Of a DNA stretch of 64,000 nt, positions 32,411 through 41,823 are shown piece after piece. Below the pieces are notes generated by a model. The model did not search any database, was not told where the DNA came from, and saw only the letters and a list, made by a program, of their open reading frames with translations. The position numbers were made by a program, and so were the translations under genes. The number at the start of each line of letters is the position of its first letter. Within the stretch, counting starts at the first letter, position 1. Source of the DNA: Halalkalibacter akibai JCM 9157 (GTDB lineage Bacteria > Bacillota > Bacilli > Bacillales > Bacillaceae_D); the NCBI RefSeq assembly GCF_000513135.1, contig NZ_BAUV01000012.1, positions 35,640-99,639 of the forward strand. The letters are read 5' to 3'.

Positions 32411-33435
32411 TGCAAGCACAATCTCCTTATGATTCGGTGCTCTTTTACTATGATTTGTATCCACAAGCCATTGAAGACTTCGGTAAAATCAAAAAGGTGA
32501 CGACAAATCGCGGTGTTTTTGCGTTAAAAGAAACGCGAATGTCACCAGAGCAAGCCGATAGTTTTATTCACGCGTTACGAAAGCTAACGAAGCTTGGCTA
32601 TACGCAAACGGTTCCGGTGTATCCAACTAAATACGGTGAATATGTACTTCAAACAGGTGATTATGCATACTACCTTATGCCATGGGTAGAACCGATTGAG
32701 TACACAGCCAGAGAAACGCAAGAACAAAAACTAGCTTCACAACTTGGGATCATTCACAGACTTACAGTGAAAACCCAACCTTTCTTAAAAGAAAATGTGG
32801 AAGAATCATATCAACAACTGCTTAGAAGATGGGAAATGAGGCGACTGGAATTAAGTCGTTTTGCCGATCAAGCAGAAAGAAAGACGTATATGTCGCCGTT
32901 TGAATTAACTTTTATCACACACGCACATATGCTTGACCAAATGGCAGAAGTAGCTAAAGGCCATTTAGAAAAGTGGTTTGAACTTTGCTTAGAAAAAGAA
33001 AAGTATCGCACCGTTTTATGTCATAGTCGAATGAATCGCACACATTCCTTTTTCTCACCTGAAAATGAACCATTGCTGTTAAATTTTGAGAGAGCTTGTG
33101 TAGACACTCCATCTCGAGATATCGCTAGCTTTTGTCGTTATAGCTTCCGTCATGCCTATTGGGTGGAGGAAGAAGTGTTACAATGGTTTCATAATTACGA
33201 AAGTCACCTTCCGCTTTTAGAAGAGGAAAAGCATTTAATCTGCGCTTATCTGAACTTTCCAGAACCGATTGCGTTTGCGGTTGATGCGTATTTGGAAAAC
33301 CGAGGAACAGCCGGAGAGTTCGGGCATGTCCAAAGATTAGAAAAGCGCTTAACGTCAATGCGCAGAGTGCAGCGCCTGACGCAAAAGCTTATTATAGTAC
33401 CCGATCCACAACAACAAACTCAAACTCCACAATAA
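32407..33435 (+). CDS. ysxE: spore coat-associated kinase-like protein YsxE (CotS/YutH family)
   Basis: A 342-residue member of the CotS/CotI/YutH family, which has the aminoglycoside-phosphotransferase fold. TNRGVFALKETRM gives the nucleotide-binding strand with a Lys, YYLMPWVEP is the hinge-like segment, and LCHSRMNRTHSFF occupies the catalytic-loop place (the family has HGD-N; here Asp is replaced by Arg in HSR). ATP-dependent catalysis is therefore doubtful. ATG at 32407 overlaps the preceding gene. Its place before valS is that of B. subtilis ysxE. Confidence 0.85.
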   Translation: MMQAQSPYDSVLFYYDLYPQAIEDFGKIKKVTTNRGVFALKETRMSPEQADSFIHALRKLTKLGYTQTVPVYPTKYGEYVLQTGDYAYYLMPWVEPIEYTARETQEQKLASQLGIIHRLTVKTQPFLKENVEESYQQLLRRWEMRRLELSRFADQAERKTYMSPFELTFITHAHMLDQMAEVAKGHLEKWFELCLEKEKYRTVLCHSRMNRTHSFFSPENEPLLLNFERACVDTPSRDIASFCRYSFRHAYWVEEEVLQWFHNYESHLPLLEEEKHLICAYLNFPEPIAFAVDAYLENRGTAGEFGHVQRLEKRLTSMRRVQRLTQKLIIVPDPQQQTQTPQ

Positions 33436-33469
33436 CGTTCTCTTTCCTTTGAAAGAGAGCGTTTTTTTA
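33436..33469 (+). terminator. terminator of the spoVID-ysxE operon
   Basis: CGTTCTCTTTC and GAAAGAGAGCG, loop CTTT, followed by T7. Confidence 0.92.
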
Positions 33470-33523
33470 GGCTGTTTTCGTATACTTTGCTATTTTTAGG
33501 AGGCAAGCAGTCCTCTACATGTT

Positions 33524-33648
33524 CGTTCCATTCTGCTACAGCCACTCGCTTTCCGCGGGGAGGTGTCGAGCCTCCTCGGCTGCGCCTGTGGGGTCTCGAC
33601 CCTACCTCTAGATCCCGCAGGAGTCGAGTGACTTCCGCTCCATTACAC
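33524..33648 (-). repeat. 125-bp interspersed palindromic element, copy 4 (inverted)
   Basis: It is in the opposite orientation to copies 1-3: CGTTCCATTCTGCTACAG at the left and GCTCCATTACAC at the right. The internal CTTTCCGCGGGGAGG and CCCGCAGGAGTCGAGTGAC blocks are shared. Confidence 0.92.
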
Positions 33649-33694
33649 TACGAGCAAGAAATAAAACATCAATTATTATACGAAAACAGCCTTT

Positions 33695-33901
33695 TTAAAT
33701 AAGTTGAAAACGGATTGAGCAGTAGAATACAATCATAATGGTTAATAAAATCACATCAAAAGTAGTTGGTAATAGTAACGTTCGTAATAGTTGAAAACAA
33801 ATAAGTGGCAGTAGGATTTGTCCGAACACTAGCTTAATACGAAGCCATATGCTAGGACGGTTGTGATAAGGATTATGGAAACGCCCAAAGCGTCGTTTCA
33901 T
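33695..33901 (-). CDS. small membrane protein (68 residues), uncharacterised
   Basis: A basic N-terminus (MKRRFGRFHNPYHNRP) leads into two closely spaced hydrophobic segments, LVFGQILLPLICFQLL and FDVILLTIMIVFYCSI. The ribosome binding site AGGAGG, 8 bp before the ATG on the minus strand, is strong, which is my main reason to accept it. The open frame extends further upstream, but without a better start. It lies between the repeat and the valS leader, opposite to both neighbours. Function unknown. Confidence 0.6.
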   Translation of the reverse strand: MKRRFGRFHNPYHNRPSIWLRIKLVFGQILLPLICFQLLRTLLLPTTFDVILLTIMIVFYCSIRFQLI

Positions 33902-34040
33902 CAACAAGCACCTCCTAGAACAGAAAAAAATCTCTTTCTTTACAATATGCGAAAGGGCACCTGTTTGTGTGCCCAAGGAGTCACGTGTAGATTAATTTCT
34001 CCTTGTTGTATATGAAAGAAAAAAATGGGTAATGCTCTTA

Positions 34041-34069
34041 TTGACGAATGAAGCTGATTTAGATAGAAT
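34041..34069 (+). promoter_or_regulatory. sigma-A promoter candidate for valS
   Basis: TTGACG (34041-34046), 17-bp spacer, TAGAAT (34064-34069). The transcript would begin near 34076, just before T-box Stem I. Confidence 0.75.
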
Positions 34070-34084
34070 ATAACCACAATAACA

Positions 34085-34345
34085 ATGAAAGCGTTGAGTA
34101 GGAAGAGTAAAATCGGAACCTTTTAGAGAGAGAGATCATTAGCTGAAAGATCTCTTAAGACGTACGATTTGAATGTCGCCTAGGAGCAGCTTTTTTGAAC
34201 ATGCCAGTTGGCATTAGTAGATTTAGCCGGACACTGACCGTTATCAGATTGAGGTGTGTAGCCAACAGAGTTTTTTTGAGCTGCAAACAAAGGTGGTACC
34301 GCGAAAGTAACTCTCTTCGTCCTTTGGATGGAGGGGGTTTTTTTA
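34085..34345 (+). promoter_or_regulatory. T-box leader of valS, valine specifier (GTC)
   Basis: The T-box core AAAGGTGGTACCGCG is at 34289-34303, and CCGTTATC upstream is typical of the region after Stem I. The specifier position holds GTC (34175-34177, GAAT-GTC-GCC), a valine codon, as expected for valS. The terminator stem ACTCTCTTCGTCC/GGATGGAGGGGGT leads into T7. Uncharged tRNA-Val should permit read-through. Confidence 0.95.
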
Positions 34346-34367
34346 TGTTTAAAAGGAGGATTATAAG

Positions 34368-37013
34368 ATGAGTGAAGAACAACAAGTAACAATGCCAACG
34401 AAGTACAACCCACAAGAAACAGAAGCTAAATGGTATTCCTACTGGCTTGAAGGGAAATTTTTTGAAGCAACAGGAGATCAATCAAAACAACCTTATTCAA
34501 TAGTGATTCCGCCACCAAACGTAACAGGAAAACTACATCTTGGTCATGCATGGGATACAACACTACAAGATATCCTTGCTCGCGTTAAACGTATGCAAGG
34601 CTACGATACGTTATGGCTACCAGGAATGGACCACGCTGGAATTGCGACACAAGCGAAAGTTGAAGCGAAATTAAAAGAAGAAGGCCTAAGCCGTTATGAC
34701 CTTGGACGTGAGAAATTCCTTGAAAAATCATGGGAGTGGAAAGAAGAGTATGCTTCTTTCATCCGTAATCAATGGTCAAAAGTAGGTCTTTCCCTAGACT
34801 ATTCACGTGAGCGTTTTACACTAGATGAAGGTTTATCAAAAGCCGTTCGTGAAGTGTTTGTAAAGCTTTATGAAAAAGGTTTAATCTATCGCGGAGAATA
34901 CATCATCAACTGGGATCCGCAAACGAAAACGGCTTTATCTGATATTGAAGTCATTTATCAAGACGTTCAAGGCGCTTTCTACCATATGAACTATCCATTA
35001 ACAGATGGTAGCGGAGACATTAACGTTGCAACAACACGTCCGGAAACGATGCTAGGTGACACAGCTGTTGCGGTTCATCCAGAAGACGACCGTTACAAGC
35101 ATTTAATCGGGAAAACCGTTACCCTTCCAATTACAGGACGAGAAATTCCAATCGTAGCAGATGACTATGTAGACATGGAATTCGGTTCAGGTGCTGTGAA
35201 AATCACACCAGCTCATGATCCGAATGACTTCGAAATCGGAAACCGTCATAATCTAGCAAGAATTCTAGTAATGAATGAAGACGGAACAATGAACGAAAAC
35301 GCAGGCAAATACAACGGACTTGATCGTTTTGAATGCCGTAAGCAAATTGTAAAAGATCTACAAGACGCAGGGGTCCTATTCAAAATTGAAGAGCATATGC
35401 ACTCAGTTGGTCACTCAGAAAGAAGTGGAGCAGTTGTTGAGCCTTATCTTTCGACACAATGGTTCGTTAAAATGCAACCATTAGCTGATGCAGCGATTGA
35501 CCTTCAAAACTCAGAGGAAAAGGTCAACTTTGTTCCAGATCGTTTCGAGAAAACCTACTTACGCTGGATGGAAAACATCCGTGACTGGTGTATTTCAAGA
35601 CAACTTTGGTGGGGACACCGTATCCCAGCTTGGTATCACAAAGAAACAGGTGAAGTGTACGTAGGTCACGAAGCACCTGAAGACGCAGAAAATTGGGATC
35701 AAGACAATGATGTTCTAGACACTTGGTTTAGTTCAGCGCTATGGCCGTTCTCAACAATGGGCTGGCCTGACGAAAAATCTGCAGATTATGAGCGCTTCTA
35801 CTCAACGAATGTACTTGTGACAGGCTATGATATCATTTTCTTCTGGGTATCTCGTATGATTTTCCAAGGACTTGAGTTCACAGGCAAACGCCCATTTGAT
35901 GATGTGTTAATTCACGGCCTTGTAAGAGACTCTGAAGGTCGAAAAATGAGTAAATCGCTTGGTAACGGTGTTGATCCAATGGATGTTATCGACAAATATG
36001 GTGCTGATTCATTACGATTCTTCTTATCTACCGGTAGTTCCCCGGGAAATGACTTGCGTTTTTATTGGGAAAAGGTCGAATCAACGTGGAACTTCGGAAA
36101 TAAGATTTGGAACGCGTCTAGATTCGCCCTTATGAACATGCAAGGCTTAAAATACGAGGAAATCGACTTAACAGGCGAAAAGACAATTGCAGACAAGTGG
36201 ATTTTAACACGTCTTCAAGAAACAATTGCCGATGTTACCCGCTTAATTGATGCGTATGAGTTCGGTGAAGTAGGACGTATTTTATACAACTTCATATGGG
36301 ATGATCTCTGTGACTGGTACATTGAGATGGCGAAATTGCCATTATACGGAGAAGATGAGGCGGCTAAGAAAACGACAAGATCTGTGCTTGCTTATGTATT
36401 AGATCAAACAATGCGACTTCTTCACCCAATGATGCCGTTTATTACCGAGGAAATTTGGCAACATTTGCCACACGAAGGCGAATCGATAACAATTGCGGCA
36501 TGGCCTGAAAAGAAACAAGAGCTAATCTTCACAGATGCTGTCGAAGACATGGAAATGTTAAAAGATATCATTCGCTCTGTTCGTAACATCAGAGCAGAGT
36601 TAAATGTACCAATGAGCAAGCAAATTGAGCTATTAGTTCGAGCGAAGAACGACAACATTCAAGCTCAACTGAAACGAGGAGAAAGCTACATCGAAAAGTT
36701 CTGTAACCCAAGCGAGCTTAAAATCGGAACAGATGTAACGGCACCGGAAAAATCAATGTCACAAGTATTGTCTGGTGTTGAATTATTCTTACCGTTAGCT
36801 GGATTACTTGACCTTGACGCTGAAATTGCTCGTCTAGAAAAAGAGTTAGAAAAGCTAAATAAAGAAGTAGAGCGTGTAGACAAGAAGCTAGGAAACCAAG
36901 GCTTTATTGCGAAAGCACCTGCTCACGTAATTGAAGAAGAAAAAGCAAAACAAGCTGATTATATAGCAAAACGTGAGACGGTTGAAGCGCGTATTGCGGA
37001 GTTAAGAGCTTAG
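34368..37013 (+). CDS. valS: valyl-tRNA synthetase
   Basis: An 881-residue class Ia synthetase. The HIGH-type motif is in [15 protein letters not shown] (near residue 47), and the KMSKS motif is [11 protein letters not shown] (near 525). The CP1 editing domain ([20 protein letters not shown]) hydrolyses Thr-tRNA, anticodon-binding helices follow, and a C-terminal coiled coil ([19 protein letters not shown]) contacts tRNA. The start is ATG at 34368 after AAAAGGAGG, immediately downstream of the valine T-box. Confidence 0.98.
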   Translation: MSEEQQVTMPTKYNPQETEAKWYSYWLEGKFFEATGDQSKQPYSIVIPPPNVTGKLHLGHAWDTTLQDILARVKRMQGYDTLWLPGMDHAGIATQAKVEAKLKEEGLSRYDLGREKFLEKSWEWKEEYASFIRNQWSKVGLSLDYSRERFTLDEGLSKAVREVFVKLYEKGLIYRGEYIINWDPQTKTALSDIEVIYQDVQGAFYHMNYPLTDGSGDINVATTRPETMLGDTAVAVHPEDDRYKHLIGKTVTLPITGREIPIVADDYVDMEFGSGAVKITPAHDPNDFEIGNRHNLARILVMNEDGTMNENAGKYNGLDRFECRKQIVKDLQDAGVLFKIEEHMHSVGHSERSGAVVEPYLSTQWFVKMQPLADAAIDLQNSEEKVNFVPDRFEKTYLRWMENIRDWCISRQLWWGHRIPAWYHKETGEVYVGHEAPEDAENWDQDNDVLDTWFSSALWPFSTMGWPDEKSADYERFYSTNVLVTGYDIIFFWVSRMIFQGLEFTGKRPFDDVLIHGLVRDSEGRKMSKSLGNGVDPMDVIDKYGADSLRFFLSTGSSPGNDLRFYWEKVESTWNFGNKIWNASRFALMNMQGLKYEEIDLTGEKTIADKWILTRLQETIADVTRLIDAYEFGEVGRILYNFIWDDLCDWYIEMAKLPLYGEDEAAKKTTRSVLAYVLDQTMRLLHPMMPFITEEIWQHLPHEGESITIAAWPEKKQELIFTDAVEDMEMLKDIIRSVRNIRAELNVPMSKQIELLVRAKNDNIQAQLKRGESYIEKFCNPSELKIGTDVTAPEKSMSQVLSGVELFLPLAGLLDLDAEIARLEKELEKLNKEVERVDKKLGNQGFIAKAPAHVIEEEKAKQADYIAKRETVEARIAELRA

Positions 37014-37026
37014 GAAGTTATATGGG

Positions 37027-37067
37027 AAAGAGATCAAATCTGTGAGAGTGGATTTGATCTCTTTTTT
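37027..37067 (+). terminator. valS terminator
   Basis: AAAGAGATCAAATC pairs with GATTTGATCTCTTT, followed by further T. Confidence 0.92.
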
Positions 37068-37386
37068 GTTTAATCGAGGACTCAGAGGTCGCTATTTCAG
37101 TTGAAATGGGGGATTTCAGTAGACCTTATCTTCTCTTTTCATGCTCTAGTTTAGTTGATTTTAAGTCAATAAGAGCACCTGTGTCCTCTAGGCAATATAA
37201 AATAGGCAATAAAGCTTGAATAGGTGCATCTGAGTCCGCCACCGCACCAAGTTGGTAAACCTCTGCAATCCCCCCACAGCAAAAATATTTATAAAAATTC
37301 CCAAATATGTGCAACCAAAACCTGCTATGATGACTCTATTATGTAGCGGATCAAAATAAAGCGTTTTTTATTAGAGGAGAACTAAG

Positions 37387-37928
37387 ATGGAGGAACTCGT
37401 TCAGAGGTTGAGAGAGAAGGAGGAAGCGGCCTACAGGGAGTGCATGGAGCTTTATAGCCATGATGCTTAAGGCTTGCCTACTTGATGTTAAAAGATAGGT
37501 ATGAAGCAGAAGATGTTGTTCAAGATGCTTTTCTACTCGCTTTCGAAAAAATAAGTCAGTTACAAGAAGCCGCGAAACTCAAACACTGGCTTGTTTCTAT
37601 TGTGATCAATCAATGTCGAAAACGAACGAGGCGTTGGAGTTTTAAGAATATCTTACTTAGACGCTCAGAAGACATATTTGAAGATGGGATTGTCGAGGAA
37701 ACTCCTGAGAGTGAATTGTTGCGACTCATAGAAGGACAATCGCTTAGTGTGGAAATTAGAGCGCTCGATTTTAAATACCGAGAAGTGATCGCGTTGTTTT
37801 ATTTTCAACAACTCAGTGTGAAGGAAATTTCGGATATAACAAAGGAAAATGAAAGTACAATCAAAAGCCGCTTGTCACGCGGTAGAAAACAATTAAAAGA
37901 ACGGTTAAAGGGTGAGCGAAGTGAATGA
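37387..37928 (+). CDS. ECF-family RNA polymerase sigma factor, one apparent -1 frameshift
   Basis: With one T added near 37467 (GATGCTTAAGG to GATGCTTTAAGG) the frame opens from ATG at 37387 and gives 180 residues. Region 2 (LAYLMLKDRYEAEDVVQDAF, then LKHWLVSIVINQCRKRTRR) and region 4 (YREVIALFYFQQLSVKEIS, then TIKSRLSRGRKQLKERL) are complete. AGAGGAGAAC lies ahead of the ATG. Its end overlaps the next gene, the usual arrangement with an anti-sigma factor. The stop after HDA is the only lesion, so error is as likely as decay. It resembles the SigV/SigY-like Bacillus ECF group, but the subgroup cannot be named. Confidence 0.85.
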
Positions 37929-38223
37929 CCAAGAAAAATGGAAGAAACAACTCGATCAAGAACTAGAGCTTATTCAATTTACCAAGATAGAGCAAGTACT
38001 AGCCCAAACCCATCCAAAAACGTTCAAACAAAAGTGGAGTCAGTGGTTAAACAAAGAAATTTCATTACCGCTTGTTCCTCTTGTTGCGGCGACTTCTATA
38101 TTCCTAGCAATAGGCGTTTTCCAAACGCTCGACTTGAACGAAGTCGAATCAAGAGAACTAATTGAAATTCAAGGAAATATATATTGGAGCGATATGATAG
38201 CCGAGAGGATGAAGCAGTCATGA
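37921..38223 (+). CDS. small membrane protein, probable anti-sigma partner
   Basis: A protein of about 100 residues. The first 55 residues are charged and helical (DQEKWKKQLDQELELIQFTK), followed by one membrane segment (LPLVPLVAATSIFLAIGVF) and a short external tail. It overlaps the sigma gene by 8 bp and the next gene by 4 bp. Size, topology and position suit an anti-sigma factor, though no zinc-binding HxxxCxxC motif is present. GTG at 37921 is preferred (AAAGGGTGAG upstream); GTG at 37912 is possible. Confidence 0.65.
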   Translation: MNDQEKWKKQLDQELELIQFTKIEQVLAQTHPKTFKQKWSQWLNKEISLPLVPLVAATSIFLAIGVFQTLDLNEVESRELIEIQGNIYWSDMIAERMKQS

Positions 38224-40073
38224 AAATAAAAATGAAGATGAAACATCTACTTATTGGCATTTTGTCTTTTGCTGTACTATTGCTTGGTATTCAAGTTTTG
38301 GTCCTCCCGCTTTGGAAAGAACATCTGGTGACGAAAGCTTATACAGTAGGAGCTCCGAAAACCGGGGAAATGATCAAATCGTTAATCGATGACTCGTGGT
38401 CAGATAAGAAAAAACTTGGGTTTATTGAAACATATATGATTGAACCGACCATCAACGTTCACATATATGATCTTTATTTAACCTCCTCTTCTTCCACTTG
38501 GTCACACGAAGGGAGCTGGAGAGGATTCGAAGCCGAAGAGATCCAACCTTATTTAACTTACTATGTTGATAAAGGAAATCCACATAAATTTTATTATGAC
38601 TATGCAGTCGCTATGAGAGCCGAACATATTGCTAAAACGGATTCCGTTGATGACGCTATTGTTTACGTTGAAAAACAAATAAAAGAGATCTCCACAAAAA
38701 GAGATTATGTAGAAAGTAAACTTACGCTTCTTCTTGCAGAGTTATACAAGCGATCTGGTGATCTAGATCACGCACTCGTGTTATTAGACGAAATAAGAGA
38801 CCAAGAAAAAGAGCGTTTACAAGAGTTTGTTGAAGAATATGTGTTATCCGAGGATTGGACTTTATTAAAAGCGAAAATCTTGTTAGAAAAGAACAATGTG
38901 AAAGAAGCGATAAGCACGTTATCTGAGTGGGAAGAATCGCAAAAGCTTCTAGCGCAAAGAGATGAATGGATTGAGTATTATGATGATAACCGGATTACTA
39001 GGTTAAAAGAGAGGCTACTTGCCGTAGGGGAAGTATTTGAATATGGCACGGTCTCAGGCTTTGTCCAAAAGGAAGATGGTACACCGATAGTAGGGACTGC
39101 GGTTATGCTACGTGATCAAAGTAGAGCTAATTACTCGGTCGACCCTTATGGTGAGGATTATCAAACTGTAACCGATGAACAAGGTTACTATGAAGTGACC
39201 GGTGTATTACCAGGGGAGTATCAAATTGGTCTCGGGTTAAGCTTCAATCAAATTAGTGGATACTCATGGCCAGTTGAAATAGAAGATTCTATATCTGTCG
39301 AAAACGATTCAAAAGCTGTTTATGACGTAGAATTACGAAAATTGATGAATGTTGTATCACCAGTTAATAATCAAGCCATTGACACAGAAACGATTTTGTT
39401 TGAGTGGGAGGAAACAACGGCTGCTTATTATCTTGTCTACGCTGCTTATCATTTTGAGCACGGTTCAGTTTCCATGCAAATCAGTGAGGAAATTCAAGAG
39501 CATAGTTGGGAAGCAAGAATCGAGGATTTGCATCATATCGGTTTCTTTGTTGACTACGATGTTAGAGATGAAGAGAATTATGAGGGAGCATTTGCCCCTG
39601 GCCAACTGTTTGATTTTATTCATCCAGCAGGGAAGTTCTCATGGTCAGTTGCGGCCTATGATGAAAATGGCAAAGAAATCCGTCGCAGCAATGGTTACCG
39701 ATTAGACGATGCGTTAGTTGAGGAGTTACCATTCTTCACGTTAACAAACCGAGAGCCAAGTAAAGGCGATCAGTTATTACTAGATGGAAAACATCAGCAA
39801 GCCTTAGAAGCCTACCGAACGTTAATCAAAGAAAACAAAGAAGATGACCTATCACTTAGAATGGCAGTTAAACTCATTAACGGTCTTAGACAACAAAAGG
39901 TTGGAAATGATGAAAAGTTAAGAGAAGAAATGTACGGATACATCGCACAGCTTTCTACCTTAACAGAAAAACCATTTTACGCAGAAATGATGATGGATAA
40001 AGCAGAAAAAGAAGATAACCAGATTGAGTATGATAAGTGGAAGAAAATTTATGATGAGCATCAGGGTGGGTAG
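38220..40073 (+). CDS. membrane-anchored extracellular protein with TPR and carboxypeptidase-regulatory-like domains
   Basis: A 617-residue protein. The N-terminal membrane anchor (LLIGILSFAVLLLGIQVLVL) is preceded by a Lys-rich stretch, so the rest is outside. TPR-like helices (LLLAELYKRSGDLDHALVLL) are at about 170-260. A carboxypeptidase-regulatory-like beta domain (VSGFVQKEDGTPIVGTAVML, then EVTGVLPGEYQIGL) is near 285-370. An Ig/FnIII-like segment with FEWEETTAAYYLVYAA follows, and final TPRs (LLLDGKHQQALEAYRTLIKE) end it. It overlaps the small membrane gene by 4 bp, so sigma, partner and surface protein form one unit. Function unknown. Confidence 0.72.
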   Translation: MKIKMKMKHLLIGILSFAVLLLGIQVLVLPLWKEHLVTKAYTVGAPKTGEMIKSLIDDSWSDKKKLGFIETYMIEPTINVHIYDLYLTSSSSTWSHEGSWRGFEAEEIQPYLTYYVDKGNPHKFYYDYAVAMRAEHIAKTDSVDDAIVYVEKQIKEISTKRDYVESKLTLLLAELYKRSGDLDHALVLLDEIRDQEKERLQEFVEEYVLSEDWTLLKAKILLEKNNVKEAISTLSEWEESQKLLAQRDEWIEYYDDNRITRLKERLLAVGEVFEYGTVSGFVQKEDGTPIVGTAVMLRDQSRANYSVDPYGEDYQTVTDEQGYYEVTGVLPGEYQIGLGLSFNQISGYSWPVEIEDSISVENDSKAVYDVELRKLMNVVSPVNNQAIDTETILFEWEETTAAYYLVYAAYHFEHGSVSMQISEEIQEHSWEARIEDLHHIGFFVDYDVRDEENYEGAFAPGQLFDFIHPAGKFSWSVAAYDENGKEIRRSNGYRLDDALVEELPFFTLTNREPSKGDQLLLDGKHQQALEAYRTLIKENKEDDLSLRMAVKLINGLRQQKVGNDEKLREEMYGYIAQLSTLTEKPFYAEMMMDKAEKEDNQIEYDKWKKIYDEHQGG

Positions 40074-40129
40074 TTTTTCTAATTCGCAAATTTGAACACA
40101 AGATGGTTGTCATTTTAATTCCCCGGCTC

Positions 40130-40254
40130 CGTTACATTGCGCTTCAGACACTTGCTTTCCGCGGGGAGGAAGCCAAGCCACCACGACTTCGTCTGTGTGG
40201 TCTTGCCCTTCCCTCTCTTCCCGCAGGAGTCAAGTGTCTTCCGCTCCATTTCAC
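40130..40254 (-). repeat. 125-bp interspersed palindromic element, copy 5 (inverted)
   Basis: It runs from CGTTACATTGCGCTTCAG to GCTCCATTTCAC, with CACTTGCTTTCCGCGGGGAG and CCCGCAGGAGTCAAGTGTC inside. It lies between the sigma-factor unit and a terminator before folC. Confidence 0.92.
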
Positions 40255-40340
40255 TAGATTCAGGAAAACTAACTAAAAAAACAAAGTATACGAAATTAAC
40301 TTGAAAGTCTTTTACAGCATGTACTTCACAATTTGGTTCA

Positions 40341-40391
40341 AGGATCTCTCCAAAAGGTTTAAACATCAACCTTCGAGAGATCCTATTTTTA
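40341..40391 (+). terminator. terminator upstream of folC
   Basis: AGGATCTCTC and GAGAGATCCT with an inner AAGGTT/AACCTT stem, followed by ATTTTTA. Confidence 0.75.
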
Positions 40392-40499
40392 TTGGAATTT
40401 TCTAAAAAGGAAGGAACATCCGCTTTCATTCGACAAGATTCTACGTTAAAATAGTAAGTTGAGAGAAAGATTAATGTAGAACGTCAGGAGGGGATCGGT

Positions 40500-41807
40500 T
40501 TGAACAGTCGATCAGAAGTGATTGAATGGGTAGAAGGATTGCTTCCATTTGGTATTAAACCAGGTTTAGAGCGAATGGAAGCAATGCTAGATTCATTAGG
40601 AGAACCACAACAGAAACTTAAAACCATTCATATCGCAGGAACAAACGGCAAAGGCTCAACGGTTAGTTTTATCCGTCACATACTAGAAGCAGAAGGATAC
40701 TCCGTTGGAACCTTTACATCTCCTTCAATTGAATTCTTTGAAGACCGAATCTCTGTAAACGGTATTCCTATCTCTGAAGTTGATTTAATAGCGACGGCGA
40801 ACCGCATTCGCCCATTAGTAGAGAAAATTAGTCAAACAGAGCTAGGCAGTCCAACTGAATTTGAAGTCATTACAGCGATAGCAATAGATTATTTTACAAA
40901 CATCGCTCAACCTGACGTTGTCTTAATGGAAGTAGGCTTAGGGGGGCGGTTAGACTCAACTAATGTAATTACTCCGATCCTTTCCGTCATCACGTCGATA
41001 GGCTATGATCATATGCACATACTCGGTAACTCGCTTTCAGAGATTGCCTTTGAGAAAGCAGGAATCATTAAACCAGGAGTCCCTGTTGTATCAGCTGTTC
41101 CTCAATTAGAAGCAAAAGCAGTGATTCAAAACCAAGCAACAACACTCAGCTCAGATTTGTACGAGCTAGATAAACATTTCACTCAGACACTTGTTTCTAT
41201 AGATGAACAAAAACAAGTGTTCACATACCAAAGTGAAAACGACTCTTTTGATGTAACCATTCAAATGCCAGGTCGACATCAAAGAGAAAACGCAGCGCTA
41301 GCTATTTGTGCGGTACAAGTTTTACAAACTACTCAACAATTTCAAATAAATGAAGATTCATTAAAAACAGGATTGTTTTACACAACGTGGCCAGGTCGCT
41401 TTGAACGAATCGAAGCTGAACCAGTTGTGATCTTAGATGGGGCACACAACAAGGAAGGGATGGAAGCGTTGGCTGAAACACTTTCCTTACATTATCCTGA
41501 TAAACGCTATCGCTTTGTGATAGCTGCAACGAAGGAAAAAGACATGGACGTGCTTCTTCAGCCATTTACAAACTGGCATGCGACATTTACGTTCACGAGC
41601 TTTCCTTTTGAACGAGCAGCTAAAGCAGTTGACTTGTGGGAGCAAGCCCCTGTTAAACAAAAACGATATAGTGAAGACTGGGAACAAGTTTTAGATGAAG
41701 AACGATCAAGCACACAATTAGATGAAGTGTTTATCATATGTGGTTCGTTATATTTTATTTCAAAAGTAAGAGAAAAGTGGAAGAGCTTAGTGAAGCTTTC
41801 AACTTAG
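40500..41807 (+). CDS. folC: folylpolyglutamate synthase / dihydrofolate synthase
   Basis: A 435-residue Mur-ligase-type enzyme that adds glutamate to folates. The P-loop is IAGTNGKGSTVSF (near 46), LMEVGLGGRLDSTNV and YDHMHILGNSLSEIAFEKAGIIK follow, and VILDGAHNKEGMEAL is in the C-terminal domain. It starts with TTG at 40500, 8 bp after CAGGAGGGG; no ATG or GTG is nearby in frame. It normally follows valS in Bacillus; here the sigma-factor unit is inserted between them. Confidence 0.95.
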   Translation: MNSRSEVIEWVEGLLPFGIKPGLERMEAMLDSLGEPQQKLKTIHIAGTNGKGSTVSFIRHILEAEGYSVGTFTSPSIEFFEDRISVNGIPISEVDLIATANRIRPLVEKISQTELGSPTEFEVITAIAIDYFTNIAQPDVVLMEVGLGGRLDSTNVITPILSVITSIGYDHMHILGNSLSEIAFEKAGIIKPGVPVVSAVPQLEAKAVIQNQATTLSSDLYELDKHFTQTLVSIDEQKQVFTYQSENDSFDVTIQMPGRHQRENAALAICAVQVLQTTQQFQINEDSLKTGLFYTTWPGRFERIEAEPVVILDGAHNKEGMEALAETLSLHYPDKRYRFVIAATKEKDMDVLLQPFTNWHATFTFTSFPFERAAKAVDLWEQAPVKQKRYSEDWEQVLDEERSSTQLDEVFIICGSLYFISKVREKWKSLVKLST

Positions 41808-41823
41808 AAAAGAGGTGATGGTC

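Noticed and set aside
33487..33702. open frame through repeat copy 4
   Set aside because: Most of it is the palindromic element; the other copies are not open in the same way, so it is not conserved coding.
37126..37314. 62-residue minus-strand frame containing DAPIQALLPILYCLEDTG
   Set aside because: The end looks protein-like and could be a fragment of a decayed gene, but there is no start signal, no recognised family and no partner fragment, so I do not annotate it.
40115..40429. 104-residue minus-strand open frame across repeat copy 5 and the folC-side terminator
   Set aside because: Its sequence is the repeat plus a terminator stem; there is no ribosome binding site.
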